From Leguminivora glycinivorella (taxonomy: Eukaryota; Arthropoda; Insecta; Lepidoptera; Tortricidae): 64,000 nucleotides of DNA. Shown here in pieces: positions 31,276 through 41,059 of this stretch (its first letter is position 1; every line of letters begins with the position of its first letter). Under the pieces are notes generated by a model. The model made no database searches. It saw nothing but the letters and a program-made list of their open reading frames with translations, and was not told the origin of the DNA. A program made the translations under genes and the position numbers. The stretch lies in contig NC_062990.1 of assembly GCF_023078275.1 (NCBI RefSeq), forward strand, positions 4,665,549-4,729,548, given 5' to 3'.

Positions 31276-31539
31276 CCTTATTCTGTATGCTATATATTTC
31301 GCGAGGTCATATGTGTACTACATATACGAGTTGGTACAGTGTGGGTTTATTTGATCTGTGGTGTGGGTATCATGTCCCGTTTGTGTCCTACTTGCGTGGA
31401 GGGGGCCAAGTGTTATAACGTCAGAGATAAGCCGGCCTTACGGCTTTGCTTAGTCGAGACAATGGCCGAAGGACAAACACAAGTCACATACTTAACAAAA
31501 TATTTATAATTTGACAGACACACGTTACATAAGATAAAC
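31276..31539. other. Anonymous sequence
   Basis: An open frame of 82 codons lies here (31261-31509) without recognisable domains. I do not call it. Confidence 0.4.
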
Positions 31540-31781
31540 AAACCACAAAATTAAAATTTTTATAAAACCCCCGACTGCGACATAGTAGACCGATTTTCAT
31601 GAAACATGGCTAAGAACACTCCCGACTAACTCAGCTTTCTGACAAAAAAACTAAATCTAAATCGGTTCATCCGTTCGGGAGCTACGATGCCACAGACAGA
31701 CAGACACGCACAGACAGACAAACAGACAGACAGACACGTCAAACTTATAACACCCCGTCGTTTTTGCGTCGGGGGTTAAAA
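31540..31781 (-). mobile_element. AACCCCCGAC-family repeat, near-complete
   Basis: aaccacaaaattaaaatttt, acccccgactgcgacatagt, catggctaagaacactcccg, ccgttcgggagctacgatgc, an ACAGACAGAC run, and gtcgtttttgcgtcgggggt. One of the best preserved copies. Confidence 0.85.
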
Positions 31782-31939
31782 ATTGTTACAAATATGAAAG
31801 AGAGTACTCGTAAACTATTGTGCGGAATACGAATTTATATTACTAAAATTCGTTCAGAAAACAGGAGAGTATATCTAACTCGTTGCTGCTCGATTAACTT
31901 ACCAGTATCGTTTCAATGTGGCGTAATGCTCAATTTAAA

Positions 31940-32251
31940 CCACCCTCCTTGCGTTATCCCGGCATTTGCCACGGCTCATGTGAGCCTGGGGTCCGCTATG
32001 ACAACTAATCCCAAGATTTGGCGTAGGCACTAGTTTTACGAAAGCGACTGCCATCTGACCTTCCAACCCTAATAGGCCTTATTGGAGTTAGTCCGGTTTC
32101 CTCACGCTGTTTTCCTTCACCTAAAAGCGACTGGCAAATATCAAATGACATTTCGCACATTAATTCCAAAAAACTCATTGGTACGAGCTGGGATTCGAAC
32201 CCGTGACCTCCGGATTGAAAGTCGCACGCTCTTACCGCTAGGCCACCAGCG
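31940..32251 (-). mobile_element. tRNA-derived SINE, complete, 11-bp duplication
   Basis: Flanked by ctcaatttaaa (31929-31939 and 32252-32262). Head motifs ggtggcctagcggtaagagc and acgggttcgaatcccagctc; same family as 9770 and 61675. Confidence 0.9.
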
Positions 32252-32419
32252 CTCAATTTAAATATGAATCAGAAATATCTGTGAAACTCGGCGGCCGCGG
32301 ACAAAGGGCTTAATACGGGGCTTATCTCTGTGACGTCACTACCCACCTGGAACCCGCCTTACAAATATGTTAGAAAACAATGATATGCATTACGGCACAG
32401 CCACGACATAAGCCTAACA

Positions 32420-32685
32420 TCCCGGCCACGACATTGGTCTAAGCGCGACAGCGGTGAGCGGCGGCCATACATTGAAGCGAGACACAGCGATGGGACTTTT
32501 CATTCGCACGTATGGCTGCCGCTCACCGCTGTCGCGCTTAGACCAATGTCGTGGCCGGGCCGTAAGCGCGACAGCGGTGAGCGGCAGCCATACGTGCGAA
32601 TAAAAAGTCCCATCGCTGTGTGTCACTCCAATGTCTGGCCGCCGCTCACCGCTGTCGCGCTTAGACCAATGTCGTGGGCGAGCCG
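32420..32685. repeat. Inverted dimer of a palindromic MITE
   Basis: Monomer 1 (32422-32559) is itself a hairpin: ccacgacattggtctaagcg, cgacagcggtgagcggc at the left and the complement at the right. Monomer 2 (32567-32685) follows in opposite orientation with aaaaagtcccatcgctgtgt. A single monomer is at 62290-62455. The segment is GC-rich and can form several alternative stems. Confidence 0.85.
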
Positions 32686-32740
32686 TAAGGCCTGAGTGAA
32701 CGCTCGGAGCGGAGCGTAAGCGGGGCGGGCGAGCGTGCGA

Positions 32741-33472
32741 ACACTGAGAGAAATTTGCATTGTGAATTTAACAAGTTCGACTTGTTCTTGATCCGTTTGA
32801 AACAAAAGTATTTTAGTAAACGGAATAAATCACAATAAAAATTATACATGTTGAATTTGTTCGAACCACAAGGTAAAACTTGTTAAAAGATATTTGATTG
32901 AAATAGCCAAATATTATGTTTAAAACAATATGTGTCATTTTGCTTTTATTAAATCTTGTTGTTTCAAATATATTGTTGATTCAAATGACGAGTAACTTGT
33001 ACTAAGTTACACTTAACAAAATCTAACTTGTTGTTTGAACCAAAGAGCACGTAGTAGGCGCTATTTTTAACCCCCGGCGCAAAAACGACGGGGTGTTATA
33101 AGTTTGACGTGTCTGTCTGTCTGTCTGTGTGTGTCTGTCTGTTGCATCGTAGCTCCCAAACGGATGAACCGATTTAGATTTATTATTATTATTATTTCGT
33201 TTTAGACAGGCAGCTGATGCTGGTACGTCTAAATCATAGTTCACTTTGCACGATTTCACTACTTAGATAGTTTGTCTAGTCTATTTTTAAATTGATTAAC
33301 ACTGATTAATTTAGTTTTTTTTGTCTGAAATCTGAGTTATTCGGGAGTGTTCATAGCCATGTTTCATGAAAATCGGTCTACTATGTCGCGGTCGGGGGTT
33401 TTTCATTTTTTTTTGTTATAACCAAAAAACTTGTTGAACGAACATGAAACTCGTTATTTTTTCTCTCAGTGT
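32741..33472. mobile_element. MITE with ACACTGAGAGAAA termini
   Basis: acactgagagaaat at the left and ttctctcagtgt at the right are exact inverted ends. Internal words taacaagttcgacttgttc, tgattcaaatgacgagtaac and gcacgtagtaggcg recur at 35025-35260 and, in reverse, at 51775-52255. It is interrupted by an AACCCCCGAC repeat (33066-33412). Confidence 0.7.
33066..33412 (+). mobile_element. AACCCCCGAC-family repeat with a retroposon fragment inside
   Basis: tttaacccccggcgcaaaaa ... ggatgaaccgatttagattt (to about 33180), then resumes gttttttttgtctgaaatct ... gtcgcggtcgggggtttttc. The interruption (about 33181-33310) reads in reverse as a non-LTR fragment with an (AAT)n tail and cgtaccagcatcagctgcct. 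Confidence 0.75.
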
Positions 33473-33505
33473 ATATTCTATGCAGTGTCGACTCAGCCGG
33501 CGTAC

Positions 33506-33715
33506 GATGCTTGCAATTTTATCACCTGTCTACGTGGATAAAGTATCCGTCACGTTCTGGCAAGTATGTCAGCGTGAGAGTGACAGGTATATTGTCCACA
33601 TTGATATGTATGTGACATAATAGTCCCGCAGAACACTTTTATAAGCTGCAATTGTTTGACAAGCACGCCGCATGTCCAATATGAGCGTGCACTTATTGTT
33701 TATCTGTGGTTTAAA
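33506..33715. other. Repeat-derived sequence
   Basis: aagctgcaattgtttgacaa and gcacgccgcatgtccaatat resemble text at 57600. No gene. Confidence 0.4.
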
Positions 33716-34012
33716 CTATAGCTAGTAAACTGCATGATGTGTGATTTTCTCATGTTAAAATAAGAATACCGCAGCCAAATAGCACTAGACCTCATAGTGT
33801 TGTGTTCCTGTCGGTGAGTAAGGCTACCAGAGCTCAACGTGCGGTGTGCCGGCGGCGGAACTAATTTGTTCCGTCTATTGTCCTTTGAGTCGTCGGCAGC
33901 CCAAACCCTCCTTGGAACTTGTACACTCCTTTTTGCTGACACAGTTGCAGGCGTTCATAGGCTACGATGACTGCTTTCCAACAGGCGGACTGTATGCTTG
34001 TTTGCCACCGAC
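33716..34012 (-). mobile_element. Dispersed repeat ending in TACTACGTCGGTGGC
   Basis: agcactagacctcatagtgt, ccgtctattgtcctttgagt, cgtcggcagcccaaaccctc and tgccaccgacgtagtatt. Copies are at 42600-43065 (plus) and 55040-55465 (minus). The A-rich end next to tactacgtc suggests a retroposon 3' end. Confidence 0.65.
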
Positions 34013-34275
34013 GTAGTATTAAAAAAATATCTCACAAAACGTACTTGTTCATCAAATTCGTATGTCGGTGAAAATTTAATACCTCATCCATGAAACAAAG
34101 ATTTGTGTTAGACCACTGACCTCCTAAGTGACTACGTTCTCACCGTAGAAACACGTGAACCACATTTAGCTGTAGGCAGACTGACCAAGGTAAGTTTGCA
34201 GCGATTTTGACAGGTTATGTAAACGGAACAATTTGAGCTGACGTTTAAAATGGCCCTTGCGACATCGATATAACC

Positions 34276-34432
34276 TAACCACAAAATTAAAATTTTGAAA
34301 AATCCCGACATGTTGGACCTAATTTCATGAAACAGGACTAAGAACACCCCCGACTAAACCAGACAGACAGACAGACAAACAGACAGACACATGAAAATAC
34401 CTCGTCGTTTTTACGTCGGGGACTAATAAAAC
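34276..34432 (-). mobile_element. AACCCCCGAC-family repeat, short
   Basis: ccacaaaattaaaattttga, tcccgacatgttggacctaa, and tcgtttttacgtcggggact; the central block is deleted. Confidence 0.75.
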
Positions 34433-34611
34433 CATTAAATCGACTGCTAAAAAGATGACAACACATTTTTAATACAAACAGTGTCAGATCAAACGCATGT
34501 TTACGAAAATCTTCTTTTAATGTTCGACACATCGTTTTATGAAGTTTACTATTTCTATTTTTATACTGAAGTTTTTAGGACAGTTAATCGAATAATCTAA
34601 TTTTAAAACCT

Positions 34612-34765
34612 GGTTACGTAGCCGAAGGGCACAAACGCTCACGAAACACTCGTAGATATCTATCTCTATCGCTCTTGCGTATTGGCGCGACAGAACCAGA
34701 CTATCTTTCGCGGCGTTTCGTTTTCGATTCGCGTCATAGAAATGCCATTTGGCTACGGCACCTGA
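34612..34765 (-). mobile_element. GTAGCCGAATGGC-family MITE, reverse
   Basis: ggttacgtagccgaagggca, atctatctctatcgctcttg, gtattggcgcgacagaacca and aatgccatttggctacggca, with inverted ends. Confidence 0.75.
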
Positions 34766-34826
34766 CTTGTAAAATTTACAAAAAAAAAAAATGTTTCGGT
34801 AAGAAACGTGATATGACATTTTTAAA

Positions 34827-35022
34827 CCCCTACGCAAAAACGACGGGGTGTTATAAGTTCTTGACGTGTCTGTCTGTCTGTGTGTGTGCTTTGGAATCGT
34901 AGCTGTCGAACGGATGAACCGATTTTGATTTAGTTATTTTTGTTTGAAAGCTGAATTAGTCGGAAGTATTTTAGCCATGTTTCATGAAAATCGGTCCACA
35001 ATGTCGGGATTTTTTCAAAATT
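34827..35022 (+). mobile_element. AACCCCCGAC-family repeat
   Basis: taaacccctacgcaaaaacg, acgtgtctgtctgtctgtgt, cgaacggatgaaccgatttt, aatcggtccacaatgtcggg. Confidence 0.75.
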
Positions 35023-35024
35023 TT

Positions 35025-35260
35025 ACAAGTTCGACTTGCTGCGAGTTTATCCATTTGAAACAAAAATATTTAGTCGAATTTTGACAAACAACAAAATCAA
35101 ACTTTTTAAAAGATATTTGATTGAATCAGCCAAACATATGTTTGAAACAATGTGTCATATTGCATTTATAAAATCGACTTGTTGATTCAAATATATTTTT
35201 GATTCAAATGACAAGTAACTTGTAGAATGTACCAGTAACGCTTAACAAAAAAAAAATGCT
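35025..35260 (+). mobile_element. Fragment of the ACACTGAGAG MITE
   Basis: acaagttcgacttgctgcga, aaaagatatttgattgaatc, gattcaaatgacaagtaact and cgcttaacaaaa match the interior of 32741-33472. Confidence 0.6.
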
Positions 35261-35931
35261 GTTGACTATACTTACCTCTACAAACACAAACTTCTAAGCT
35301 TGTAAAGTACGAAACAGTATTTACAGATGGCGCTGACAGCAACTATTAATTAGGTACGAGTGTCTCTTGTCACGAACTTCGCATTTCAGCGACAATACAA
35401 TTTGTTGGGGCGACATTCGAAATGCAGAAACACATGTTACTGAAATATTGCGTTTGGTTTAATAGTATACTAAAAATCCAATTACTAAAGAAAGACAAGG
35501 AATTTAATGATTAACAAGAATAACGAAATTAAAGCCTGATTCAGATCAGATATAACAATTTGTTCATTTATTTATTTATTACAGTACATCCACGTCATAA
35601 TTATGTATTACATATTACACAATTGGTTTACTAGCTTAAGCACATTTTTTAAAGACAAACACGGGTCAGAACGCGATAAAATAACATTTTTAAGTACCTT
35701 TTATCCCACGTTTCGGCCAGGTTTCACTAGCCGTGGTCGCGGAAGACTAACGACCCGCGTTCGACTCGTGTTTGTCTCTAAAAGATGTGTACAAAACGCG
35801 AGAACTTAAAGTGTTATGATTTTATCTTATTTTAGTTCGACCTTGAAGTTTACTCACGCTTCGCGCCCAATTATCAAAAATTAACATTTTGGAAAGTAGC
35901 TCGTTTGTCACCATTAGGTATAATTATAATA
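35261..35931. other. Anonymous sequence
   Basis: A (TTTA)n stretch at 35563-35580 and cgtttcggccaggtttcact are the only features. No gene recognised. Confidence 0.4.
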
Positions 35932-36194
35932 ACCTAACCACAAAATTGTGACAAAATTAAAATTTTGAAAAAACCCCCGACCGGGACATAGTAGACCGAG
36001 TTTCACGAAACATGGCTATGAACACTTCCGACTAACTCAGCTTTCAGACAAAAAAAAACTAAATCTAAATCGGTTCATCCGTTCGGGAGCTACGATGTCA
36101 CAAACAGACATACACACAGACAGACAGACAGACACACACACAGATAGACACGTCAAACTTAAAACACCCTTCGTTTTTGCGTCGGGGGTTAAAA
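35932..36194 (-). mobile_element. AACCCCCGAC-family repeat, complete
   Basis: aacccccgaccgggacatag, ctaactcagctttcagacaa, ccgttcgggagctacgatgt, gtttttgcgtcgggggttaa. Confidence 0.85.
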
Positions 36195-36399
36195 AACATC
36201 AAAACCATATCAAAAATTTCAATTGTTATCTTCGAATCGCCCTTTGAACGTTGTCACTTCAGTGAGAAGATCTATTGTTATTCTGCAGTGTCTAAATATA
36301 AATTATTCAACGTCTGTCTAAATGTTTAAAGCAGCCATTCTTGGTAATTCAATTTTTTTTAAATAGTCAATTAACTTTTGAAAAACATAATGCCATGTT

Positions 36400-36560
36400 C
36401 AGCAAATGAGCAGGAGATGATTCCGCCTGATGGAAAAGCATCTTAGCTCATGGACATAAACAACATCATTAGAAGGCATCAGCATTACTTAAGCGCGGGC
36501 GAACCCTGAAAAGCCTAAGAATTATCCGCTTCTTGAAAAATCTTTTGCAGTAAATACCAA
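36400..36560. mobile_element. Retroposon-like fragment
   Basis: gcaggagatgattccgcctg, atggaaaagcatcttagctc and cttaagcgcgggcgaaccct look like a LINE 3' region. Family unknown. Confidence 0.35.
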
Positions 36561-36578
36561 AATGATATTAAAAGTTAC

Positions 36579-36661
36579 TGCTGGTGAATTTTGGGGCAGT
36601 ATAATTTTAGTAAACATAACCAACGTTTACTAAAATTATACTGCCCCAAAATTCACCAGCA
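36579..36661. repeat. Perfect 37-bp inverted repeat, 9-nt loop
   Basis: The left arm (36579-36615) begins tgctggtgaattttggggca, and the right arm (36625-36661) is its exact complement ending ccccaaaattcaccagca. The loop is ataaccaac. No mismatch over 37 pairs. It may be a tiny palindromic MITE, or it could give a hairpin transcript. Confidence 0.9.
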
Positions 36662-37019
36662 AACATGGCACACAAAAACTAATGCATTCCGACTATACTT
36701 ATAGACATACCTATTTGTGGTATCACACAATTAAAACATTACTGCAATTTCACCTTATTTTCACTTCGATACAGTTCTAAATCGATGCCTTGTAAAATGC
36801 TTAAGCCCTTTTGATATTAAACGCTACTTTGTCTCGTAACATATTTTTAAAATTTTCCGCTTCCGTAATTTTCTGCTTCGAAAGTTCCTGTGATAAGCTT
36901 TATAAAGGTTTGTAAAATACAACTTTTAACGCTTTTAAGCGCAGATTTTTTATGCGATCATCGCGACTTTAAACGCACGCGATTTAAGTAATGTGGGGAA
37001 CACAACATAATGTGTAAAC
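36662..37019. other. Anonymous sequence
   Basis: No gene recognised. Confidence 0.4.
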
Positions 37020-37257
37020 GTTGCGATGCATATAAATATATAAAAGAAGAAACTGACTGACTGACTGACATATCAACGCACAGCTGAAACCACTGGTCCT
37101 TGAGATTCCAAAATTAGCACGTAGGTTCCTTATAAGGTGTAGAGGAGCACTAAGAAAGGATTTTTCAAAATTCACCTCTTAAGGGGGTGAAATGGGAGTC
37201 CAAAGTTTTTATGGGAAATCAATATTAGGTTAATACGCGGGCAAAAAGAAAAGCTAG
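37020..37257 (+). mobile_element. Second Helitron-like family copy
   Basis: atataaatatataaaagaag with actgactgactgactgacat near the start, then ttcacctcttaagggggtga, and a 3' end acgcgggcaaaaagaaaagctagta. The GCTAG terminus matches Helitron ends, but the body differs from the TCCATACTAAT family. Confidence 0.5.
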
Positions 37258-37274
37258 TATTGTTATATAGGTAT

Positions 37275-37388
37275 AATCATCCTCCTAGCGTTATCCCAAG
37301 ATCTGGCGTTGGCATTACTTTTACGAAAGCGACTCCCAACTCTTCCAACCCAAAGGGTAACTGGCCTTATTGGGATTAGACCGGTTTC
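37275..37388 (-). mobile_element. SINE fragment cut by a MITE
   Basis: atcatcctcctagcgttatc, gatctggcgttggcattact and ttattgggattagaccggtt are the tail half of the SINE at 9770. Confidence 0.65.
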
Positions 37389-37660
37389 AACATAACCGGG
37401 TAAAATAAGACCGTTCAAACTTTGCATAGGGATTTTTGAGGTCATAATGAATAACTTTTATTATGGGACCAAAGCCGAAATCTCGAAAAAAAAATTTGCT
37501 GTTCCATAATAATTTGCTGCATCATGACGGTCGAAATGTATGAAACAGCAAATTTTTTTTTGCGATTTTGCATTGGTCCCATTATAAAAGTAATTCATTA
37601 TTATGACCTCAACAGTCACTGCACAAAGTTTGAAAGATTCTTTTTATTTCACCGTGTATA
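37389..37660. mobile_element. Palindromic MITE (GAGGTCATAAT arms)
   Basis: gaggtcataatgaataactt, tattatgggacc and aaaatttgctgtt at the left pair with aacagcaaatttttttt, ggtcccattataaaagtaat and tcattattatgacctc at the right. Outer gttcaaactttgca/caaagtttgaa also pair. The loop is about 20 bases. Confidence 0.75.
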
Positions 37661-37834
37661 ATTCCAACATTCAGTGATTTAGCATGCGATGCGATTAACG
37701 CGGCGTCTATCGCGTAAAATAACCGTGCGATTTTAGATACCTGATCATGTTGATTATGCTGATACTAATAAAAGTTGGAGCTTACCTGTAACAAAATAAT
37801 AAGTTATTAGTCATATTTTTAAAATAAAGGGAAA

Positions 37835-37930
37835 ATTTCACACCTCCGGCAGGACTCGAACCCGTATAGATCTTCAGTGCCTGTTAAGATCTATTCTTAC
37901 GGGTAGATGTTTGCTATAATGCCACCCTAA
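37835..37930 (-). mobile_element. tRNA-derived SINE fragment (inverted partner)
   Basis: In reverse, acgggttcgagtcctgccgg (box B) and a T-rich tail; it faces the plus-strand copy that follows. Confidence 0.55.
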
Positions 37931-38100
37931 GGCGGTCGAGAATTGAGGGAAGGCATGGATAAATTCGCACACATTCAGCAGACCTCCGTGGCGCAGTTGG
38001 AAGCGCGATGGCCCCGGCAAGGCCAGAGATCGCAGGTTCGAGTCCTGCTGAAGGTGTAAATTTTTCAATTTTTCCTTCAATTAAAACATATGTTCACTCG
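37931..38100 (+). mobile_element. tRNA-derived SINE
   Basis: gagggaaggcatggataaat, then gacctccgtggcgcagttgg (box A) and tcgcaggttcgagtcctgct (box B), tail ttttccttcaattaaaac. The tRNA-like head is well kept, but the downstream body shows a SINE, not a tRNA gene. Confidence 0.75.
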
Positions 38101-38363
38101 CAAACGGTTCTGCATGATAAAAAACAAATTAAGTTATTAGTCATTTAAAATGCAAGATGCATTCCACGGAAGAAATCGAATGACGGAGATCGTATCTTGT
38201 GCCTTAATTACCATATAAATTGTTCTACGGCTACGTAATCGTATCTATTTAGAGTGTCAAATGAACTAAGTAAAATCCACTGAGTTGCCCGTCTTTGATC
38301 GCAGCTTGCAGCGTTCGGGCGTCAAGTTGAAGTCAACAAAAACATTAAAATTTCTGGCAATAG

Positions 38364-38727
38364 GGATGATGACTTCATAAAAAATGACATTCTATTCCTT
38401 CAGATCGTCAAAAAATACTGAACACGTATTTTTCGTTCCGGAGTGGGGGCTTAAGTAAAAATTGTACTTAGGCTAGGCGTGACGTCACGCGAAACTTCAA
38501 CGCACTGTACCGTCCTAATTTTTTTTACAAGAAAAAAAAAATTGCGTCTTAATTTTTTTGATAATCTAACTGATTGCGATACAGCGAGGAAATGTCGCCA
38601 GTATCCTTGGTACAATGACAAAGGGCCTATTTTAGACATTAGCTAGCTTTTAAGTTTAGTCTTAGTTTCTTATATAATTATCTAAATATGTTCACTGACG
38701 GACTAAATATTTTTTTAGTCGCCTCGC
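38364..38727. mobile_element. AGGGATGACGAC-family MITE with an insertion
   Basis: agggatgatgacttcataaa ... ggcgtgacgtcacgcgaaac ... gataatctaactga, an insert of about 120 bases, then cactgacggactaaatattt and agtcgcctcgcc. Confidence 0.7.
38571..38691 (+). mobile_element. LINE 3' fragment inside a MITE
   Basis: gcgatacagcgaggaaatgt and gccagtatccttggtacaat encode a short AIQRGNVASILGTM-like tail before a stop, a wording I know from LINE C-termini. actga is repeated at the two borders. Confidence 0.45.
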
Positions 38728-38784
38728 CAATTGTGTTGCTCGTATAACATCACCTTAAGTCTATCAAATTTTCATTTAAAATAT

Positions 38785-39225
38785 CTGGGCGACCGAGCTT
38801 CGCTCGGTTCTATTTTAATATATCACGTCTTTAGATTAAAAAAAAACTCTTATAAATACAAAAACAAAAAAAAAGACAAAAAACAAAAACTTAATTTTTG
38901 GCCGGGATTCGAAACCCTGACACCTACGATCTATCTGCGTACATTAGACTGACCTCGTACGACTGAGCTAAGCGGAATCGATGCGCGCGCGGCGAAATTA
39001 AGGACCATATTTTACGTTTACAAACGCGAAAGAACAACTCATGAAAACTCGAAAATTCGCGTTTTCCGGGATCTAAGGCTACGCTAGATCGATTTTTCAC
39101 CCCCGAAAACCCCCACATAACAAATTTCAGCGAAATCGTTAGAGCGGTTTCCGAGATCGTCGGTATATATAAATAAATAAATAAATATACAAGAATTGCT
39201 CGTTTAATAGTATAAGATACGATAG
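38785..39225. mobile_element. Dispersed repeat with tRNA-like segment (CGAGCTTCGCTCGG family)
   Basis: ctgggcgaccgagcttcgct at the left; attcgaaaccctgacaccta to gtacgactgagctaagcgga is tRNA-like in reverse; ggcggtttccgagatcgtcg-like text and an (AAAT)n run precede aattgctcgtttaatagtat at the right. Non-coding. It may be a composite of a MITE and a SINE. Confidence 0.5.
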
Positions 39226-40034
39226 AGAGTGGATAGTACTCTATTGGGTACTCCCAATCACCATTATATCGATGTTTCTACCGACCCGACAACATAATTA
39301 CTCTTATCGAAGCAGATAGACAGAACACAACAGAAATTATTAAACAACAGTACACTATCGTACTATATCGATCGGTTGAATATTTGATGAACCACTTTAT
39401 CTAATGGCGGGACGCTGGTCTATTCAGCAAGCATGGATGTGTACATCTTGATTTGATCAAATCAAGGGTGAACAGGCATCTTCTGGGCGAGCTCACTCCA
39501 TCGTAGGCCACGTCTTTGCTTTTGGCTAGTATGTGGCCAAGAGTAAGCCCATTTATAATAACAATATAATCTTGATGAAGTTAGGTATACACCGTGTTAT
39601 TTTTATTTCCATTAAATTTAAGGGAAGGTTGTAGGTCAAATACAATTAATGTTTATAAGTAAAAAGAATCTTGACTTAAGTTGTTAAAAACTTAAAACTA
39701 CATTTTTTTAATTAATTATTTAAAACTACATTTATTTTGATTTTTTTTTTATATTTTTATTCAAAAAATGTTTTCATGACAAAAAGTGTACCAAAAGTAT
39801 CACACACTATTACATTCTAATGTTACTTATTAAACATGTGCCGTCGGATAATTGACTTACTTGGTACTTGGTACACTTATTTATTTACATATATACGCAT
39901 GAAAACGATAAAAAATCTCAATTATCAGAAAGTAGAAATTTACAATAATGACCCCACTTTCTAAGTATTACCATTACACCTTATCGTTTGTCATTCTCAA
40001 ATTAAGCCAGAAATGAGCTTTTAGAAACACCCTT
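39226..40034. other. Anonymous sequence with LINE-like patch
   Basis: catcttgatttgatcaaatc and gctcactccatcgtaggcca (39440-39510) look like retroelement sequence in reverse. The rest is AT-rich. No gene recognised. Confidence 0.4.
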
Positions 40035-40405
40035 CTCTGTCGTAATAAACGTAAGAACTTCCTACTAATATAATACTTTATACAACAATAAAAGTAACCA
40101 CTGTTACTACCAAAAGGACGTAAGTCCCCACCATTTCATACTTACATACGCTTCTGTGTAAATTAGACAGCGTATAATCGACGAAAAGATGTATCTACCT
40201 GTTGGTTCTTGGGTAGATACGACATTCTGAAAATTACTCAAGATCCTTCAGCATAATCTACGAAAGATCGCAAAACGTCTTTTGTTTTCTGGTTAGATAG
40301 GACTTTGAGTAAATTAGTAAAGTACGTATAACTAGCGAAAGGGCGTAAGTGCCAACTTTTTTCTAATAAAATAGGACTTTGTGTAAGTGAGGTAGTAATG
40401 AGAAC
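40035..40405. repeat. Degenerate tandem array, about five units of 70-80 bp
   Basis: Units start near 40041, 40107, 40177, 40257 and 40332. Recurrent words are cgaaag/aaaagg, cgtaagt, ataggacttt and gtgtaaattag/gagtaaattag/gtgtaagtgag. Identity between units is low, so alignment is needed to confirm the period. Non-coding. Confidence 0.5.
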
Positions 40406-40519
40406 TTTTATTAGGGACACCTGCTTGTTTCCCGTTGGAAGTATTAGACGTTATTGTCTTTGGAGAAGGAAGTTTTGTCTTTTATGGGGAAATGGAAACT
40501 ATTATCGATATGTAGGGGT

Positions 40520-41051
40520 TAGGGTTGTAAATAGAAAAAAAACCAAATGTTTTTTTTCAGAATTGTGAAAAAAAACATGAAAAAAAATCGAGCACCATGG
40601 TTTTTTTTCTAAATAATATATGGTTTTTTTTCAGATGAACAAATAATACGACAATAACGGTTTTTCGTGAGTTGTAACGTGTTTCAATAACAATAACGTA
40701 CATTTTAATTCAATTAACATTCAGTATACAAACGTTTATTGGGGAATCCCCGATGCTGCGTGTAGCGTGGAGAGGCGGTGGTGTTTCCAACAGTAAATAG
40801 TGATAACTACCAACTACAGATTTCGTAAATGTTACTTTTATAAGACCAGAAATTAAAGTTATTTGATTAAATTCGTTTAATAGTTAACATTAAGTCTAAA
40901 AACCCGTATAAAAGTATTAACTATTTTGCAAATTTTGAGATTTCGTACTTTAGAAAAAAAACATACTCCAGAAAAAAAACTGTTTTTTTTCACGGTTTTT
41001 TTTCATGTTTTTTTTTCAAGCCAGAAAAAAAACCGTTTTTTTGCAACCCTA
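40520..41051. mobile_element. hAT-like element with GGTTTTTTTTC arrays and exact 8-bp duplication
   Basis: Flanked by gtaggggt (40512-40519 and 41052-41059). Ends tagggttgtaaatagaaaaa and the complement of ccgtttttttgcaacccta. Both subterminal regions carry gaaaaaaaacc/ggttttttttc words (seven or so on each side). The middle is AT-rich and non-coding. It shares its design with 4990-5373 and 30455-31275. Confidence 0.85.
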
Positions 41052-41059
41052 GTAGGGGT

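Larger units (their letters stand above)
32691..33505. mobile_element. AGGCCTGAGT element enclosing a three-level nest
   Basis: aaggcctgagtgaacgctcg at the left and gcagtgtcgactcagc at about 33482-33498 are the outer parts of a repeat also seen at 53924-54651. Between them sits the CACTGAGAG element (32741-33472). Confidence 0.5.

Noticed and set aside
31261..31509. 82-codon plus-strand frame with Cys residues
   Set aside because: No recognisable domain, starts inside the hAT-like element end, no splice or expression evidence.
37981..38060. tRNA gene
   Set aside because: Box A and box B are good, but the sequence is embedded in a dispersed SINE with a shared body and tail, and a matching fragment lies inverted beside it.
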